Of a stretch of DNA of 64,000 nucleotides, positions 55,682 to 64,000 are shown piece by piece. A model generated the notes under the pieces. It was given only the letters and a program-made list of their open reading frames with translations, had not been told where the DNA came from and searched no databases. The stretch's first letter is position 1. Every line of letters starts with the position of its first letter. The translations under genes and the position numbers were made by a program. The stretch comes from Streptococcus mitis. GTDB taxonomy: Bacteria; Bacillota; Bacilli; Lactobacillales; Streptococcaceae. The stretch spans positions 1,054,001 to 1,118,000 of the forward strand of contig NZ_CABEHV010000004.1 in the NCBI RefSeq assembly GCF_901542415.1. Reading direction: 5' to 3'.

Positions 55682-56258
55682 GCTTTACCCTCTCTATAAA
55701 TCTTCTAATCTTTTCATGATCTTTCTGTCCATCTGTCTCCACTCCGCTCGATACATCGACTGCATAGGGAGTGAAGTGTTGAATTGCTTTTGCTACATTG
55801 TCTTCCTTAAGCCCACCAGCGATAAAGAAAGGCTGAGCTAGTTCTGCCGTATCTAGCTGGCCCCAATCAAAGGTCTGGCCGCTCCCAGCCACAGGAGCAT
55901 CAAAGAGTAGATAGTCTGCCCGAGAATGAGGAACATGACCATTTCCATCTACCTGCACGGCCTGAATGCTGGCACAAGGCAAATCCTCAAACAAACCATC
56001 TGCTACCTGACCATGAACTTGTACCAAGTCCAAGCCAACTTTTTCAATCGCTTCTAGCAGTTCTGCCCGACTTGGTGAAACAAATACGCCAACCTTTTTT
56101 ACACCTGCAGGAATGAGCTTTGCCAGCTCAGCAGCCTCTTCCAAGGTCACCTGCCTTTTACTAGGTGCAAAGACAAAACCGATATAGTCTGCCCCTGCTG
56201 ATACGGCTGTCTCTACCGCTTCTTTGGTCGACAATCCACAAATTTTAACCTTTGTCAA
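55659..56258 (-). CDS. trpF: Phosphoribosylanthranilate isomerase
   Basis: 199 residues. Catalytic Cys in VKICGLST and Asp in [11 protein letters not shown]. The start is most likely TTG at 56258, which follows AAGGAG and gives LTKVKICGL, the normal N-terminus; ATG-initiated reading further upstream lies in trpC. The overlap with trpC is 14 bp. Confidence 0.95.
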   Translation of the reverse strand: MTKVKICGLSTKEAVETAVSAGADYIGFVFAPSKRQVTLEEAAELAKLIPAGVKKVGVFVSPSRAELLEAIEKVGLDLVQVHGQVADGLFEDLPCASIQAVQVDGNGHVPHSRADYLLFDAPVAGSGQTFDWGQLDTAELAQPFFIAGGLKEDNVAKAIQHFTPYAVDVSSGVETDGQKDHEKIRRFIERVKHGISRTK

Positions 56259-57012
56259 TCTGCAACTCCTTGATTCTCTGGGCCACATCTTCTGCCTTCA
56301 TGAGAGCTGTTCCCACCAAAATTCCGTTAAAATATGGTGCTACTCGTTCCGCATCCTGCCCTGTGAAAATAGCAGATTCAGAAATATAATAACGATCTTC
56401 CTTAAAGTGCTGGGCCAAGTCTACACTGGTCTGCAAGTCGACTTCAAAGGTGGTCAAGTTGCGATTATTAACCCCAATAATCTCAGCACCAAGTCTGTGG
56501 GCTACCTCTAGTTCAGCTAGATTATGAGTTTCCACCAAGACTTCCAGACCAAGCTCTGTCGCATAGCCATACAGTTCCTTGAGGCGTTCTTCTGACAGGG
56601 CTGCCACGATGAGCAAGATAACTGTCGCGCCGGCATTGCGAGCACGGATAATTTGCTTTTTATCGATGATAAAGTCCTTGTTGAGCGTCGGAATCTCTAC
56701 CTGACTAGAAATCTCCCGCAGATAATCCAAATGCCCTTTAAAGAAAACTTCATCTGTCAAAACCGAAATCATCACTGCGCCGTTCGCTTCATAAGTCTGG
56801 GCCTGTCGCACAATATCCACATCGAGATTGATATCTCCCAGACTAGGGCTAGCCTTCTTGACCTCAGCGATTACCTGCAAACGGTCCCGGTGATTCTTCA
56901 AAAATTCTGCTAAGCGATATGGCTGGCGCAAGGGCTGGACTTCCTCCAGCTCCATCTGCTCGACTTCACGCGCCTTCTGCTCCAAAATTCGTGCTAAAAA
57001 TTCCTGACTCAT
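56245..57012 (-). CDS. trpC: Indole-3-glycerol phosphate synthase
   Basis: 255 residues, TIM barrel. Catalytic residues in [21 protein letters not shown] and IGVNNRNL; the C-terminal [13 protein letters not shown] phosphate site. Start overlaps the trpD stop by four bases. Confidence 0.97.
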   Translation of the reverse strand: MSQEFLARILEQKAREVEQMELEEVQPLRQPYRLAEFLKNHRDRLQVIAEVKKASPSLGDINLDVDIVRQAQTYEANGAVMISVLTDEVFFKGHLDYLREISSQVEIPTLNKDFIIDKKQIIRARNAGATVILLIVAALSEERLKELYGYATELGLEVLVETHNLAELEVAHRLGAEIIGVNNRNLTTFEVDLQTSVDLAQHFKEDRYYISESAIFTGQDAERVAPYFNGILVGTALMKAEDVAQRIKELQIDKG

Positions 57013-58013
57013 TTTTGGTACTCCTGTAACAGTCTGAGTTTTTCAAGGGCCTTGCCACTAGCAATCACTTGACGAGCCAAGGCAACTCCTTCCTTGATAC
57101 TAGCTACCTTACCATTAGCATAGAAACCAAGGCCAGCATTTAAAACTGTCGTTTCCAAGAATGGACTTGGTTCGTTTTGAAGAACACTAAGCAAAATCTC
57201 TGCATTTTCCTGAGCATTACCTCCACGGATATCTTCAATAGCGTAGCGTTCCATCCCCAAATCCTCTGGAGTGAAGCTTGACAAGGTGATTTCGCCATTT
57301 TCAAGAAGAGCAATCTTGGTTGTTCCGTTCAAGCCAGCTTCATCCAGCCCTTCTGGTCCAGCAACCACGATGGCACGTTTACGACCCATATTTTTCAAAA
57401 CCTGAGCAGTGCTTTCTAGAAGTTCTGGACGACTAATACCAAGCAACTGTGTTTCCAAGGCCATTGGGTGAATCAGTGGACCAGTCAAGTTCATGATCGT
57501 TGGAATTCCTAGTTCTAAACGAGCTGGCATGATGTATTTCATAGCTGGGTGCATATTTTTAGCAAAGAGAAAGACGATGCCAGTTTTATCAAAAACCTTA
57601 CCTAGTTCAGCTGGTTTGAGGTCAAGATTGATGCCCAATGCTTGAAGGACATCTGCCGAACCCGATTTAGAAGAAATCGAACGGTTACCGTGCTTAGCCA
57701 TGTGAATGCCACCACCAGCCAAGACAAAGGCCGCAGTTGTTGAAATGTTAAAGCTGAAAGACTTGTCCCCACCTGTACCACAGTTGTCCATTGCATCATG
57801 TATCTCAGTTGGAATGTGTTGGGCATGCCCTCTCATGACTTGTGCAATGGCTGTGCGCTCTTCCGGTGTTTCCCCCTTCATCTTAAGAGCTAAAAGGAGA
57901 GAAGCAATCTGCGCTTCGGTTACACGCCCAGTTACGATACGCTCAATGACGTCCGTCATTTCCACACCTGATAAATGTTCAAATTTTGCTAGTTTTTCAA
58001 TAATCTCTTTCAT
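57009..58013 (-). CDS. trpD: Anthranilate phosphoribosyltransferase
   Basis: 334 residues. PRPP-binding [17 protein letters not shown] and [17 protein letters not shown] (as [16 protein letters not shown]); full length. Starts ten bases after trpG. Confidence 0.97.
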   Translation of the reverse strand: MKEIIEKLAKFEHLSGVEMTDVIERIVTGRVTEAQIASLLLALKMKGETPEERTAIAQVMRGHAQHIPTEIHDAMDNCGTGGDKSFSFNISTTAAFVLAGGGIHMAKHGNRSISSKSGSADVLQALGINLDLKPAELGKVFDKTGIVFLFAKNMHPAMKYIMPARLELGIPTIMNLTGPLIHPMALETQLLGISRPELLESTAQVLKNMGRKRAIVVAGPEGLDEAGLNGTTKIALLENGEITLSSFTPEDLGMERYAIEDIRGGNAQENAEILLSVLQNEPSPFLETTVLNAGLGFYANGKVASIKEGVALARQVIASGKALEKLRLLQEYQK

Positions 58014-58023
58014 CCTAGTTTCC

Positions 58024-58590
58024 TCACTTTACAACCTTCTCGATAAAATTCCGAATAGAAGACAAGCCATCTGGCGTTCCGATACTTTCTGGATGGTACT
58101 GGAAGCCATAAATCGGCAGGCTTTTGTGTTGAATTCCCATAATAGCTTGGTCATCAGTCGAACGAGCTGTCACTTCAAAGTCTTCTGGCATTTCTTCAAT
58201 CAAAATACTGTGATAACGCATGACTGGACGACCATCCTCAATGCCTTGATAGAGAACAGATGGCGCTTCAAAGCTGATATGGCTCTGTTTCCCATGCATG
58301 ACTTTTGGAGCCAAGCCTAGCTTCCCACCAAAGACTTCTGCGATGGCTTGATGACCCAAACAAATCCCTAGAATTGGCTTCTTGCCTGAAAAGTCACGAA
58401 TCATGTCTTCCATCTTTCCGGCATCAATTGGCCAACCAGGACCGGGAGAAAAAACCAGACCATCTGCTTTTTCAGCTTCTTCATACAGCTTGGGATCATC
58501 ATTTCTCAAAACCTGCACCTCTGCAAAATTCCCAATGTATTGAGCCAAGTTATAAGTAAAAGAATCATAGTTATCAATCAATAAAATCAT
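58024..58590 (-). CDS. trpG: Anthranilate synthase glutamine amidotransferase
   Basis: 188 residues, class I amidotransferase. Nucleophile Cys in [11 protein letters not shown], oxyanion region SPGPGWP, and His/Glu in QYHPESIGT. Overlaps trpE by four bases, so the two subunits are made together. Confidence 0.97.
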   Translation of the reverse strand: MILLIDNYDSFTYNLAQYIGNFAEVQVLRNDDPKLYEEAEKADGLVFSPGPGWPIDAGKMEDMIRDFSGKKPILGICLGHQAIAEVFGGKLGLAPKVMHGKQSHISFEAPSVLYQGIEDGRPVMRYHSILIEEMPEDFEVTARSTDDQAIMGIQHKSLPIYGFQYHPESIGTPDGLSSIRNFIEKVVK

Positions 58591-59948
58591 GGTCTTAGTT
58601 CTCCAATTCTAGTCATAGATTTAGCCTTGTTAATGGTTTCTTGGTATTCGTTTTGGGCGATAGAATCATAGACAATCCCTGCCCCAGCCTGCACATAGGC
58701 TGTTTGATTTTTGAGAATCATAGTTCGGATGGCAATGGCGAAATCCATATCACCCGTCGCAGACAAGTAGCCGATTGCTCCTGCGTATACGCCTCGTTTT
58801 TCCGTCTCCAGTTCATAGATGCGTCTCATGGCCCGAATCTTTGGAGCTCCTGACACTGTTCCAGCTGGAAGTGTAGCTTTCAAGGCATCCATAGCAGTGA
58901 GTTCTGGAAGCAAACGCCCCTTGACCACACTGGTCAAATGCATGACATAGCGGAAGAGCTCCACTTCCATATACTTAGTGACTTGGACACTGGCCGTTTC
59001 AGAGATGCGGCCAATATCATTTCGTCCCAAGTCTACTAACATCCGATGCTCTGCTGTTTCCTTCTCATCCGAAAGCAGATCTGTCGCCAAAACCTTGTCC
59101 TCTTCATCCGTAGCTCCTCTTGGTCGCGTACCGGCAATCGGATTGGTTGTCACGATGCCATTTTTGACGGAAACCAAACTTTCTGGACTGGCACCGATGA
59201 TTTGATAATCCCCAAAATCATAGAAATAAAGGTAATTGGATGGATTGGTCACGCGAAGATTTCTGTAGAAGTCAAATGGATTTCCAGTAACTTCTGCTGA
59301 GAAGCGCTGGCTGAGTACGCATTGGAACATATCCCCGTTACGAATCAAGTCACGAGCTGTTTCCACCATTTCCTCAAACTTCTGAGGAGCGATATGCGGT
59401 TTAAAGTCTAACGGAGATAGATCCAAGTCTTCAAATTCATTTGGAGCAGGAATGCGTAATTCCTCAAGCACTTGGTTCAAGGCTTCTTCCAAGTCTTCTT
59501 GGCTACGCTCACTATAGAGAGTATCCTCGATGACATAGATTTTCTCCTTCTTGTGGTCAAAGACCATGTAACTCTCATAGACAAAGAAATGCATGTCTGG
59601 CGTCCCAATTGTATCCTCAGGGATTTGACCAATTTCTTCATAGAGAGAAATCATATCGTAACCAACAAAACCAATAGCTCCCCCACCAAAAGGTAGGGCT
59701 GAATGGTGCTGTCTCTTATGAGTCACTTCATAAAGGAAATCCAAGGGATCCCGATCAATCACTTGACCATTTTGATAAAGAACTCCATTTTCAAACTTAA
59801 TCTCAAAAACTGGATTATAGGATAAGATAGAAAAACGAGCTGTTTCCTTGTCTCTCGGAATACTCTCTAAAATAACCTTGTGTTGCCCCTTTAGACGCAT
59901 ATAAGCCAAGATTGGTGATAAGACATCTCCATGAATGATTCGTTCCAT
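58587..59948 (-). CDS. trpE: Anthranilate synthase component I
   Basis: 453 residues, chorismate-binding enzyme. Catalytic core AGTRPRGATDEED, LVDLGRNDIGRI, PAGTVSGAPKIRAM and GYLSATGDMDFAIAIRT. An N-terminal LESIPRDKETARFS matches the LLES feedback-inhibition element. Start at 59948 after AAAGGGA; preceded by a roughly 350-nt leader after the T-box terminator. Confidence 0.97.
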   Translation of the reverse strand: MERIIHGDVLSPILAYMRLKGQHKVILESIPRDKETARFSILSYNPVFEIKFENGVLYQNGQVIDRDPLDFLYEVTHKRQHHSALPFGGGAIGFVGYDMISLYEEIGQIPEDTIGTPDMHFFVYESYMVFDHKKEKIYVIEDTLYSERSQEDLEEALNQVLEELRIPAPNEFEDLDLSPLDFKPHIAPQKFEEMVETARDLIRNGDMFQCVLSQRFSAEVTGNPFDFYRNLRVTNPSNYLYFYDFGDYQIIGASPESLVSVKNGIVTTNPIAGTRPRGATDEEDKVLATDLLSDEKETAEHRMLVDLGRNDIGRISETASVQVTKYMEVELFRYVMHLTSVVKGRLLPELTAMDALKATLPAGTVSGAPKIRAMRRIYELETEKRGVYAGAIGYLSATGDMDFAIAIRTMILKNQTAYVQAGAGIVYDSIAQNEYQETINKAKSMTRIGELRP

Positions 59949-60011
59949 TGTAATTTCCCTTTCAGTTCCTTATTTTTAATTTTTTATCTTTTTCTATTTC
60001 CCTTAAATAGT

Positions 60012-60240
60012 GCGGACGGGAGGTAAAATTATCCAGTGGATGATTTTAGAAATCCAAGAAATGAAAGACCTAATTTTTGAGCTCCTCGCTCATTCATTTC
60101 TAGGCTCAGGCTAAAATAGTTCCCCGAACTATTTTACTCTCAAAAATTCCGTCCTAGAGAAGCATCTTTGCTTCTATAGGATACCACTATGGCGGGAAAT
60201 ATCTTTTAAAAGCTCACTTCGTTCGCAAATATTTTATAGA
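60012..60240. repeat. Highly structured element in the trpE leader
   Basis: About 230 bp with nested inverted repeats: outer GGACGG (60014) with CCGTCC (60149); AGAAATGA with TCATTTCT enclosing TGAGC/GCTCA; TAAAATAGTTC/GAACTATTTTA (60111-60136); AGAAGCA/TGCTTCT (60157-60174). No coding frame is apparent. It may be a MITE-like repeat or a structured RNA. The rest of 59949-60300 is AT-rich with no other feature. Confidence 0.6.
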
Positions 60241-60299
60241 AATCTATCTAGTGATGAAGCATAATTTAAAACTGATAGCCATATCTACGATAAATATAT

Positions 60300-60545
60300 A
60301 AAAATCCCCACGCAAAACAACTTGCGTGAGGACGAAATTCGCGGTGCCACCTCAATTATAGGATTTCTCCTATCTCTCATTCCTGTCTCAGATACCTCCT
60401 GTAACAGGCTGTGCGATAAAGGGCACTCCCTTGAGAATTATGTTTTCTTCTCTCGTTTCAGATGGACCCAACCTTACAGCTTTCTCTGCTTGTTTCCAGC
60501 AACCACAAGCTCTCTGTGAGAGAAAGGACTGTAATTTTTCCATCT
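60300..60545 (-). ncRNA. T-box leader upstream of trpE
   Basis: Minus strand contains the core GAGGTGGCACCGCGAAT (60336-60353), then a terminator CCTCACGCAA-gttgttt-TGCGTGGGG with TTTTTA (60301-60331). Upstream is a stem-I-like region with AGAGAG and a TGG in GGTTGGGTCC that could be the Trp specifier. Uncharged tRNA-Trp should block termination. I see no promoter between trpB2 and this T-box. Confidence 0.9.
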
Positions 60546-60546
60546 A

Positions 60547-61725
60547 TTATTTTTTAGCTTCTAGGTAGTCTGCAATCGCAGCTACGTCCTTGTCTCCACG
60601 ACCAGAGACATTGATGATGATAATATCGTCTTTACTTAGTTTCGGTGCACGTTTAACTGCTTCTGCGATAGCGTGCGAACTTTCAATCGCTGGGATAATC
60701 CCTTCTGTCTTGCTGAGGAGGAGGAGAGCCTGAACAGCTTCTTCATCCGTCGCTGCAACATATTCCACGCGACCTGAATCTTTGAAGTAGGCGTGTTCTG
60801 GGCCAACCCCTGGATAGTCCAATCCAGCTGAGATAGAGTAAACTGGAGCCAACTCTCCGTCCTCCTTAAAGACTGCATAGGTCTTCATGCCATCGACAAT
60901 TCCGATACTACCTTTTGTCATAGTAGCTGCGTGCTTGTCTGTATCAAGTCCGTGACCAGCAGCTTCAACCCCAACCAATTTGACTTCTTCATCAGCCACA
61001 TACTGAGAAAATGCACCAATAGCATTGGAACCACCACCTACACAAGCAATAACGTAGTCTGGTAAACGACCTTCTTTTTCTAAGATTTGACGGCGAGATT
61101 CTTCACTGATGACCTTTTGGAACTCATGAACAATTGTAGGATATGGGTGAGGGCCCACAGCAGATCCCAGAACATAAAAGGCTTCCAAATCATTCATCCA
61201 TGCTCCAAAGGCTGCATCAACAGCATCTTTGAGGGTACGAGTCCCTGTTTCAACTGCATGAACAGTTGCTCCCATCATCTCCATACGGAAAACATTGAGA
61301 CGTTGACGTTCCACATCCTCTGCTCCCATGTAGACATCACAGGCCATCCCAAACTTGGCTGCAGCCGCTGCTGTCGCAACACCGTGCTGACCAGCTCCTG
61401 TTTCTGCGATTACTCGTTTTTTGCCCATGCGTTTAGCCAAAAGAATTTGTCCTAAAACGTTGTTGAGCTTGTGAGAACCAAGGTGGTTAAGGTCTTCGCG
61501 CTTGAGATAAATCTTAGCTCCACCTAGGTGGTCTGTCAAACTTTCCGCAAAATAGAGCGGTGTTTCGCGACCGGAATAATCCTTCAAGTAATGGCGAAAT
61601 TCTGCCAAAAATTCTGGATCATCCTTGTACTTGTCAAATGTCACTTCCAACTCATCCAACAAAGCCTGAATCGGCTCCGGTACAAAACTACCACCAAATT
61701 GTCCAAAATAACCTTTAGTTGTCAT
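60547..61725 (-). CDS. Second tryptophan synthase beta chain-like protein
   Basis: 392 residues, clearly TrpB-family but divergent from the operon copy. PLP Lys86 is in [10 protein letters not shown], where the operon copy has [10 protein letters not shown]; the [11 protein letters not shown] and [10 protein letters not shown] motifs are conserved. It is of TrpB1 size, not the larger TrpB2 group. Its own T-box lies upstream and a second T-box follows before trpE. It may salvage indole or serve as a stand-alone synthase; a different amino-acid product cannot be excluded. Ribosome binding site AAGAGGAA. Confidence 0.92.
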   Translation of the reverse strand: MTTKGYFGQFGGSFVPEPIQALLDELEVTFDKYKDDPEFLAEFRHYLKDYSGRETPLYFAESLTDHLGGAKIYLKREDLNHLGSHKLNNVLGQILLAKRMGKKRVIAETGAGQHGVATAAAAAKFGMACDVYMGAEDVERQRLNVFRMEMMGATVHAVETGTRTLKDAVDAAFGAWMNDLEAFYVLGSAVGPHPYPTIVHEFQKVISEESRRQILEKEGRLPDYVIACVGGGSNAIGAFSQYVADEEVKLVGVEAAGHGLDTDKHAATMTKGSIGIVDGMKTYAVFKEDGELAPVYSISAGLDYPGVGPEHAYFKDSGRVEYVAATDEEAVQALLLLSKTEGIIPAIESSHAIAEAVKRAPKLSKDDIIIINVSGRGDKDVAAIADYLEAKK

Positions 61726-61762
61726 AAAATTTTTCCTCTTTCTGTATTGATTTCAAGATATG

Positions 61763-62016
61763 AAAAAGCCCACACACAGAAAATTATTCTGCGTGAGGGC
61801 GTTGGTAACGCGGTGCCACCTCAATTATAAAGGGACTATTCCCCTTTACATCTCTACCTTGTCTAACAACAAGTTGCACTGTAAGGTGTGCGCACCGAAT
61901 TTTCATTGTTTCAAATTCATTTTTAAAATCAGCCCACTTTCACTACTTCCAACCACCTGTTCACAATCACCACAGGCTCCCTGAAGATCAAAAATAGTTA
62001 CTTTTCTGATTTGTTG
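61763..62016 (-). ncRNA. T-box leader upstream of the second trpB
   Basis: Core sequence GAGGTGGCACCGCGTTACC on the minus strand (61804-61822) and terminator GCCCTCACGCAG...CTGTGTGTGGGC plus TTTTT (61763-61800). Stem I spans about 61930-62000; AAAGTGGGCTGA at its 3' side places TGG in the specifier position, fitting tRNA-Trp. The remainder of 61726-62057 has no gene. Confidence 0.92.
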
Positions 62017-62021
62017 AACTT

Positions 62022-62050
62022 ATTTTAATACTTTGTTTTTTCTTTGTCAA
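62022..62050 (-). promoter_or_regulatory. Promoter of the trp region
   Basis: Minus strand TTGACA, 17-bp spacer, TAAAAT, some 10 bp before the T-box leader. This is the only clear promoter for trpB2 and possibly for the whole trp operon. Confidence 0.85.
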
Positions 62051-62057
62051 GACTTTT

Positions 62058-63287
62058 TTACAATTTTTTTGATGAAGCTAGTACTTTTTCAGAAACTGTT
62101 TTGAAAGTCTCAATGATATAGTCCACTTCTTCATCGCTTAATTTAGTGTGAAGAGGGAGCGTAATTTCATTTTCAAAGAAGGCATAAGCCTTAGGATAAT
62201 TCGCCATATCAAAGCCAAGATTCTTATAGGCTGTCAAGAGCGGAAGTGGTTTGTAGTGTACATTACTTGCAATTCCTGCTTTAGCTAATTCTTGGATGAT
62301 AAGATTGCGTTCTTCTAAGCTCGCTCCTTCTACATGGGTGATGTAAAGGTGGCGTGAAGATTCGACAGTTTCAGTCTTGTGTGCCAATGGATGGATGCGA
62401 GAACCTGCAAAACCACGATCATAGCGATCCACGATGTCCTTACGACGGTCAAGCAAGCAAGGGTAACGGTCCAATTGTACCAAACCAAGGGAAGCCATGA
62501 TATCTGTCATATTGCACTTGTAGGCTGGTGTGACGATATCGTATTCCCATGAACCCAGTTGCATCTTGGCTAGGGCATCCTTAGTTTGACCATGAAGGGA
62601 AAGAATTTGGAATTCCTTGTACATCTCTTCGTCGTCAATCGCTGGATTGGCCTTCCAAGTAGCACTTCCTCCTTCTGCCGTTGTAAAATTCTTAACGGCA
62701 TGGAATGAGAAGGAAGTAAAGTCAGCGATAGAACCAGCAGGTTGCCCTTTATAAGTTGATCCCAAAGCATGGGCACTATCAGAAACAATCACGATACGAT
62801 TAAAGGCCTGTTGCCACTTGCTTGAAGCAGCAAAAAGGTCACGTTTCTTTTCCACAACTTGGAACAAACGGTCATAATCGCAAACAATCCCTGCAAGTTC
62901 TACTGGGATAATCACTTTAGTCTTTTCAGTGATAGCTTGCTCAAGCAAGTCATAGTCCATTTCAAAAGTATCTGCTTGGATATCCACCATGACAGGGGTC
63001 GCCCCTACGTGAGTGATAACACTACATGAAGCTGTATAGGTCATGGCTGGAACGATGACTTCATCACCAGGTCCCACTTCCAAGACGCGCAAAATCAACT
63101 CGAGAGCGGCAGTTGCAGAATTTAGGCAAACAGTCTTAGGCGTCTGTGTGTATTGAGACAAGCGACGCTCCAGTTCTTTTGTCTTAGGACCTGTTGTAAT
63201 CCAACCAGAACGCAGGGTATCCGCTACTTCAGCAATTTCAGCTTCCGTAATATCGGGTGGTGAAAATGGAATATTGTAATTTGGCAT
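62058..63287 (-). CDS. DegT/DnrJ/EryC1-family aminotransferase
   Basis: 409 residues, PLP-dependent sugar aminotransferase. Motifs: SGWITTGPKTKELE and VPAMTYTASCSVI near the N-terminus, SDSAHALGST and the PLP Lys in SFHAVKNFTTAEGG. Makes 4-amino-deoxy sugar nucleotides for surface glycans. Start at 63287 (MPNYNIPFS) after AAAGGAG. Follows a sugar transferase gene by 42 bp in the same direction, so probably part of a glycan biosynthesis operon. Confidence 0.92.
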   Translation of the reverse strand: MPNYNIPFSPPDITEAEIAEVADTLRSGWITTGPKTKELERRLSQYTQTPKTVCLNSATAALELILRVLEVGPGDEVIVPAMTYTASCSVITHVGATPVMVDIQADTFEMDYDLLEQAITEKTKVIIPVELAGIVCDYDRLFQVVEKKRDLFAASSKWQQAFNRIVIVSDSAHALGSTYKGQPAGSIADFTSFSFHAVKNFTTAEGGSATWKANPAIDDEEMYKEFQILSLHGQTKDALAKMQLGSWEYDIVTPAYKCNMTDIMASLGLVQLDRYPCLLDRRKDIVDRYDRGFAGSRIHPLAHKTETVESSRHLYITHVEGASLEERNLIIQELAKAGIASNVHYKPLPLLTAYKNLGFDMANYPKAYAFFENEITLPLHTKLSDEEVDYIIETFKTVSEKVLASSKKL

Positions 63288-63329
63288 TGATTTGCTCCTT
63301 TTATCTGTACTCATTTTCTCATGACTACT

Positions 63330-63998
63330 TTATTTTAGCACTTCAAACACGGTTTGAAACATGATTTTGATGTCTCCAAGGAAACTAAACTCTCGGAGAT
63401 AGGCGAGGTTATAGCGCATCTTTTCAGGGAGGACGTGTTCGACATAGGCTTGGTCAACTGACAGGCCTTTTTCGGTCATTTGACTGATAATAGTGTCCTC
63501 ATCCTTGTAGTTGATGCTGGCTGGAGAGGTAATCCCTGCTGGTAAAAGTAAGGTCGCCATCATTTCAGGGCTATACTGCTCTGTGTAGCGTGGCACTTCA
63601 GGTCGTGTACCGACAAAGGACATTTCGCCTTTAAGGACATTCACCAGCTGAGGCAGTTCGTCCAAACGGACACGGCGGATAAAATTGCCAACCTTGGTAA
63701 TGCGACTATCGTTAGCAGAAGTCACCAGACTCCCTTTTTTATCCGCATCCGTCACCATGGTACGGAACTTCCAAATCTTGAAAGGTCGATTGTACTGGGT
63801 CACGCGCTCTTGCTTGTAAATCACTGGCCCCTTGCTATCCAACTTGATCCAAATGCTCAAAATGAGAAAGATGGGAGAGGTCAGAACCAGTACAACCAAG
63901 GCCAAAACCCAGTCCAAACAACGCTTGAAAATCAGCGAACCCTTCCTTTTAGAGACAAGCTGGTAGTAAGACTCAACCTCGCTTGATTTCATTTCCAC
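63330..63998 (-). CDS. Bacterial sugar transferase (undecaprenyl-phosphate sugar transferase type)
   Basis: 222 residues visible; the true start is near or beyond the right edge (GTG 63998 or ATG 63992 inside the window). One membrane segment (about 27-49) then the catalytic domain with KLDSKGPVIYKQERV, FKIWKFRTM, RLDELPQLVNVLKGEMSFVGTRPE (quoted as DELPQLVNVLKGEMSFVG) and PGITSPAS-type segment. It transfers a sugar phosphate to the lipid carrier, starting a glycan unit; the adjacent aminotransferase suggests an amino sugar. Confidence 0.88.
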   Translation of the reverse strand: MEMKSSEVESYYQLVSKRKGSLIFKRCLDWVLALVVLVLTSPIFLILSIWIKLDSKGPVIYKQERVTQYNRPFKIWKFRTMVTDADKKGSLVTSANDSRITKVGNFIRRVRLDELPQLVNVLKGEMSFVGTRPEVPRYTEQYSPEMMATLLLPAGITSPASINYKDEDTIISQMTEKGLSVDQAYVEHVLPEKMRYNLAYLREFSFLGDIKIMFQTVFEVLK

Positions 63999-64000
63999 GG

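Overview
The window looks like a chromosomal segment of a mitis-group Streptococcus close to S. pneumoniae/S. mitis. Evidence: roughly 40% GC by eye, strong AGGAGG-type ribosome binding sites, five RUP-type extragenic repeats, two competence cin-boxes (TACGAATA), an LPXTG-anchored surface protein, and long runs of gene order that I recall from pneumococcus (axe1-recG-alr-acpS-aroG2-aroG1-secA; der-dnaI-dnaB-nrdR; prepilin peptidase next to trp).

Layout. 1-4.7 kb: leftward amino-sugar/sialic acid operon (nanE, PTS IIBC, sugar-binding lipoprotein, ABC permease running off the left edge) with two cre-like sites. 4.9-9.0 kb: an AT-rich orphan gene and a 1047-residue wall-anchored protein with two complete trypsin-like protease domains; these sit where pneumococcus carries its sialidase genes. 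9.6-12.4 kb: a deacetylase, an Rpn-type nuclease gene behind a cin-box, a decayed fragment of the same gene, and a 20-codon orphan peptide gene with its own terminator. 12.4-26.6 kb: leftward housekeeping genes (recG, alr, acpS, two DAHP synthases, secA, small membrane proteins, der, nitroreductase, dnaI, dnaB, nrdR). 26.7-30.3 kb: a self-regulated GntR/ABC operon and a fused ABC exporter. 30.3-36.1 kb: lrgAB-like pair, MarR regulator plus thioredoxin unit sharing an operator, a preQ1-I riboswitch controlling queCDEF, and an aquaporin. 36.3-43.6 kb: an acetoin/diacetyl reductase, a DUF2785 gene, an HxlR regulator broken by a stop codon, an NTF2-like protein, pepF, rsmE, prmA, a Nudix hydrolase and a DUF3013 gene. 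43.7-47.2 kb: rarA, 6S RNA, tRNA-Lys(CTT), a truncated XRE regulator and an LtrA-family membrane protein. 47.4-53.7 kb: an Mga-like regulator, a GlsB/AmaP/DUF2273/Asp23/CsbD envelope-stress operon, small unknowns, a GNAT acetyltransferase and the competence prepilin peptidase. 53.7-62.0 kb: a complete trpEGDCFBA operon, preceded by a second trpB; each of the two blocks has its own T-box leader. 62.1-64 kb: a DegT-type aminotransferase and a bacterial sugar transferase (cell-surface sugar synthesis).

How they fit together. The left end handles host-derived amino sugars and surface proteolysis under catabolite control. The centre is core replication, secretion and wall precursor synthesis. RNA-level control is unusually dense: a preQ1 riboswitch, two T-boxes, 6S RNA and many intrinsic terminators. 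No complete mobile element, CRISPR array or classical defence island is visible. The least explained items are the 288-residue orphan, the 20-residue peptide unit, the cin-box in front of the Rpn nuclease, the duplicated trpB with its own T-box, and a roughly 230-bp highly structured element in the trpE leader.
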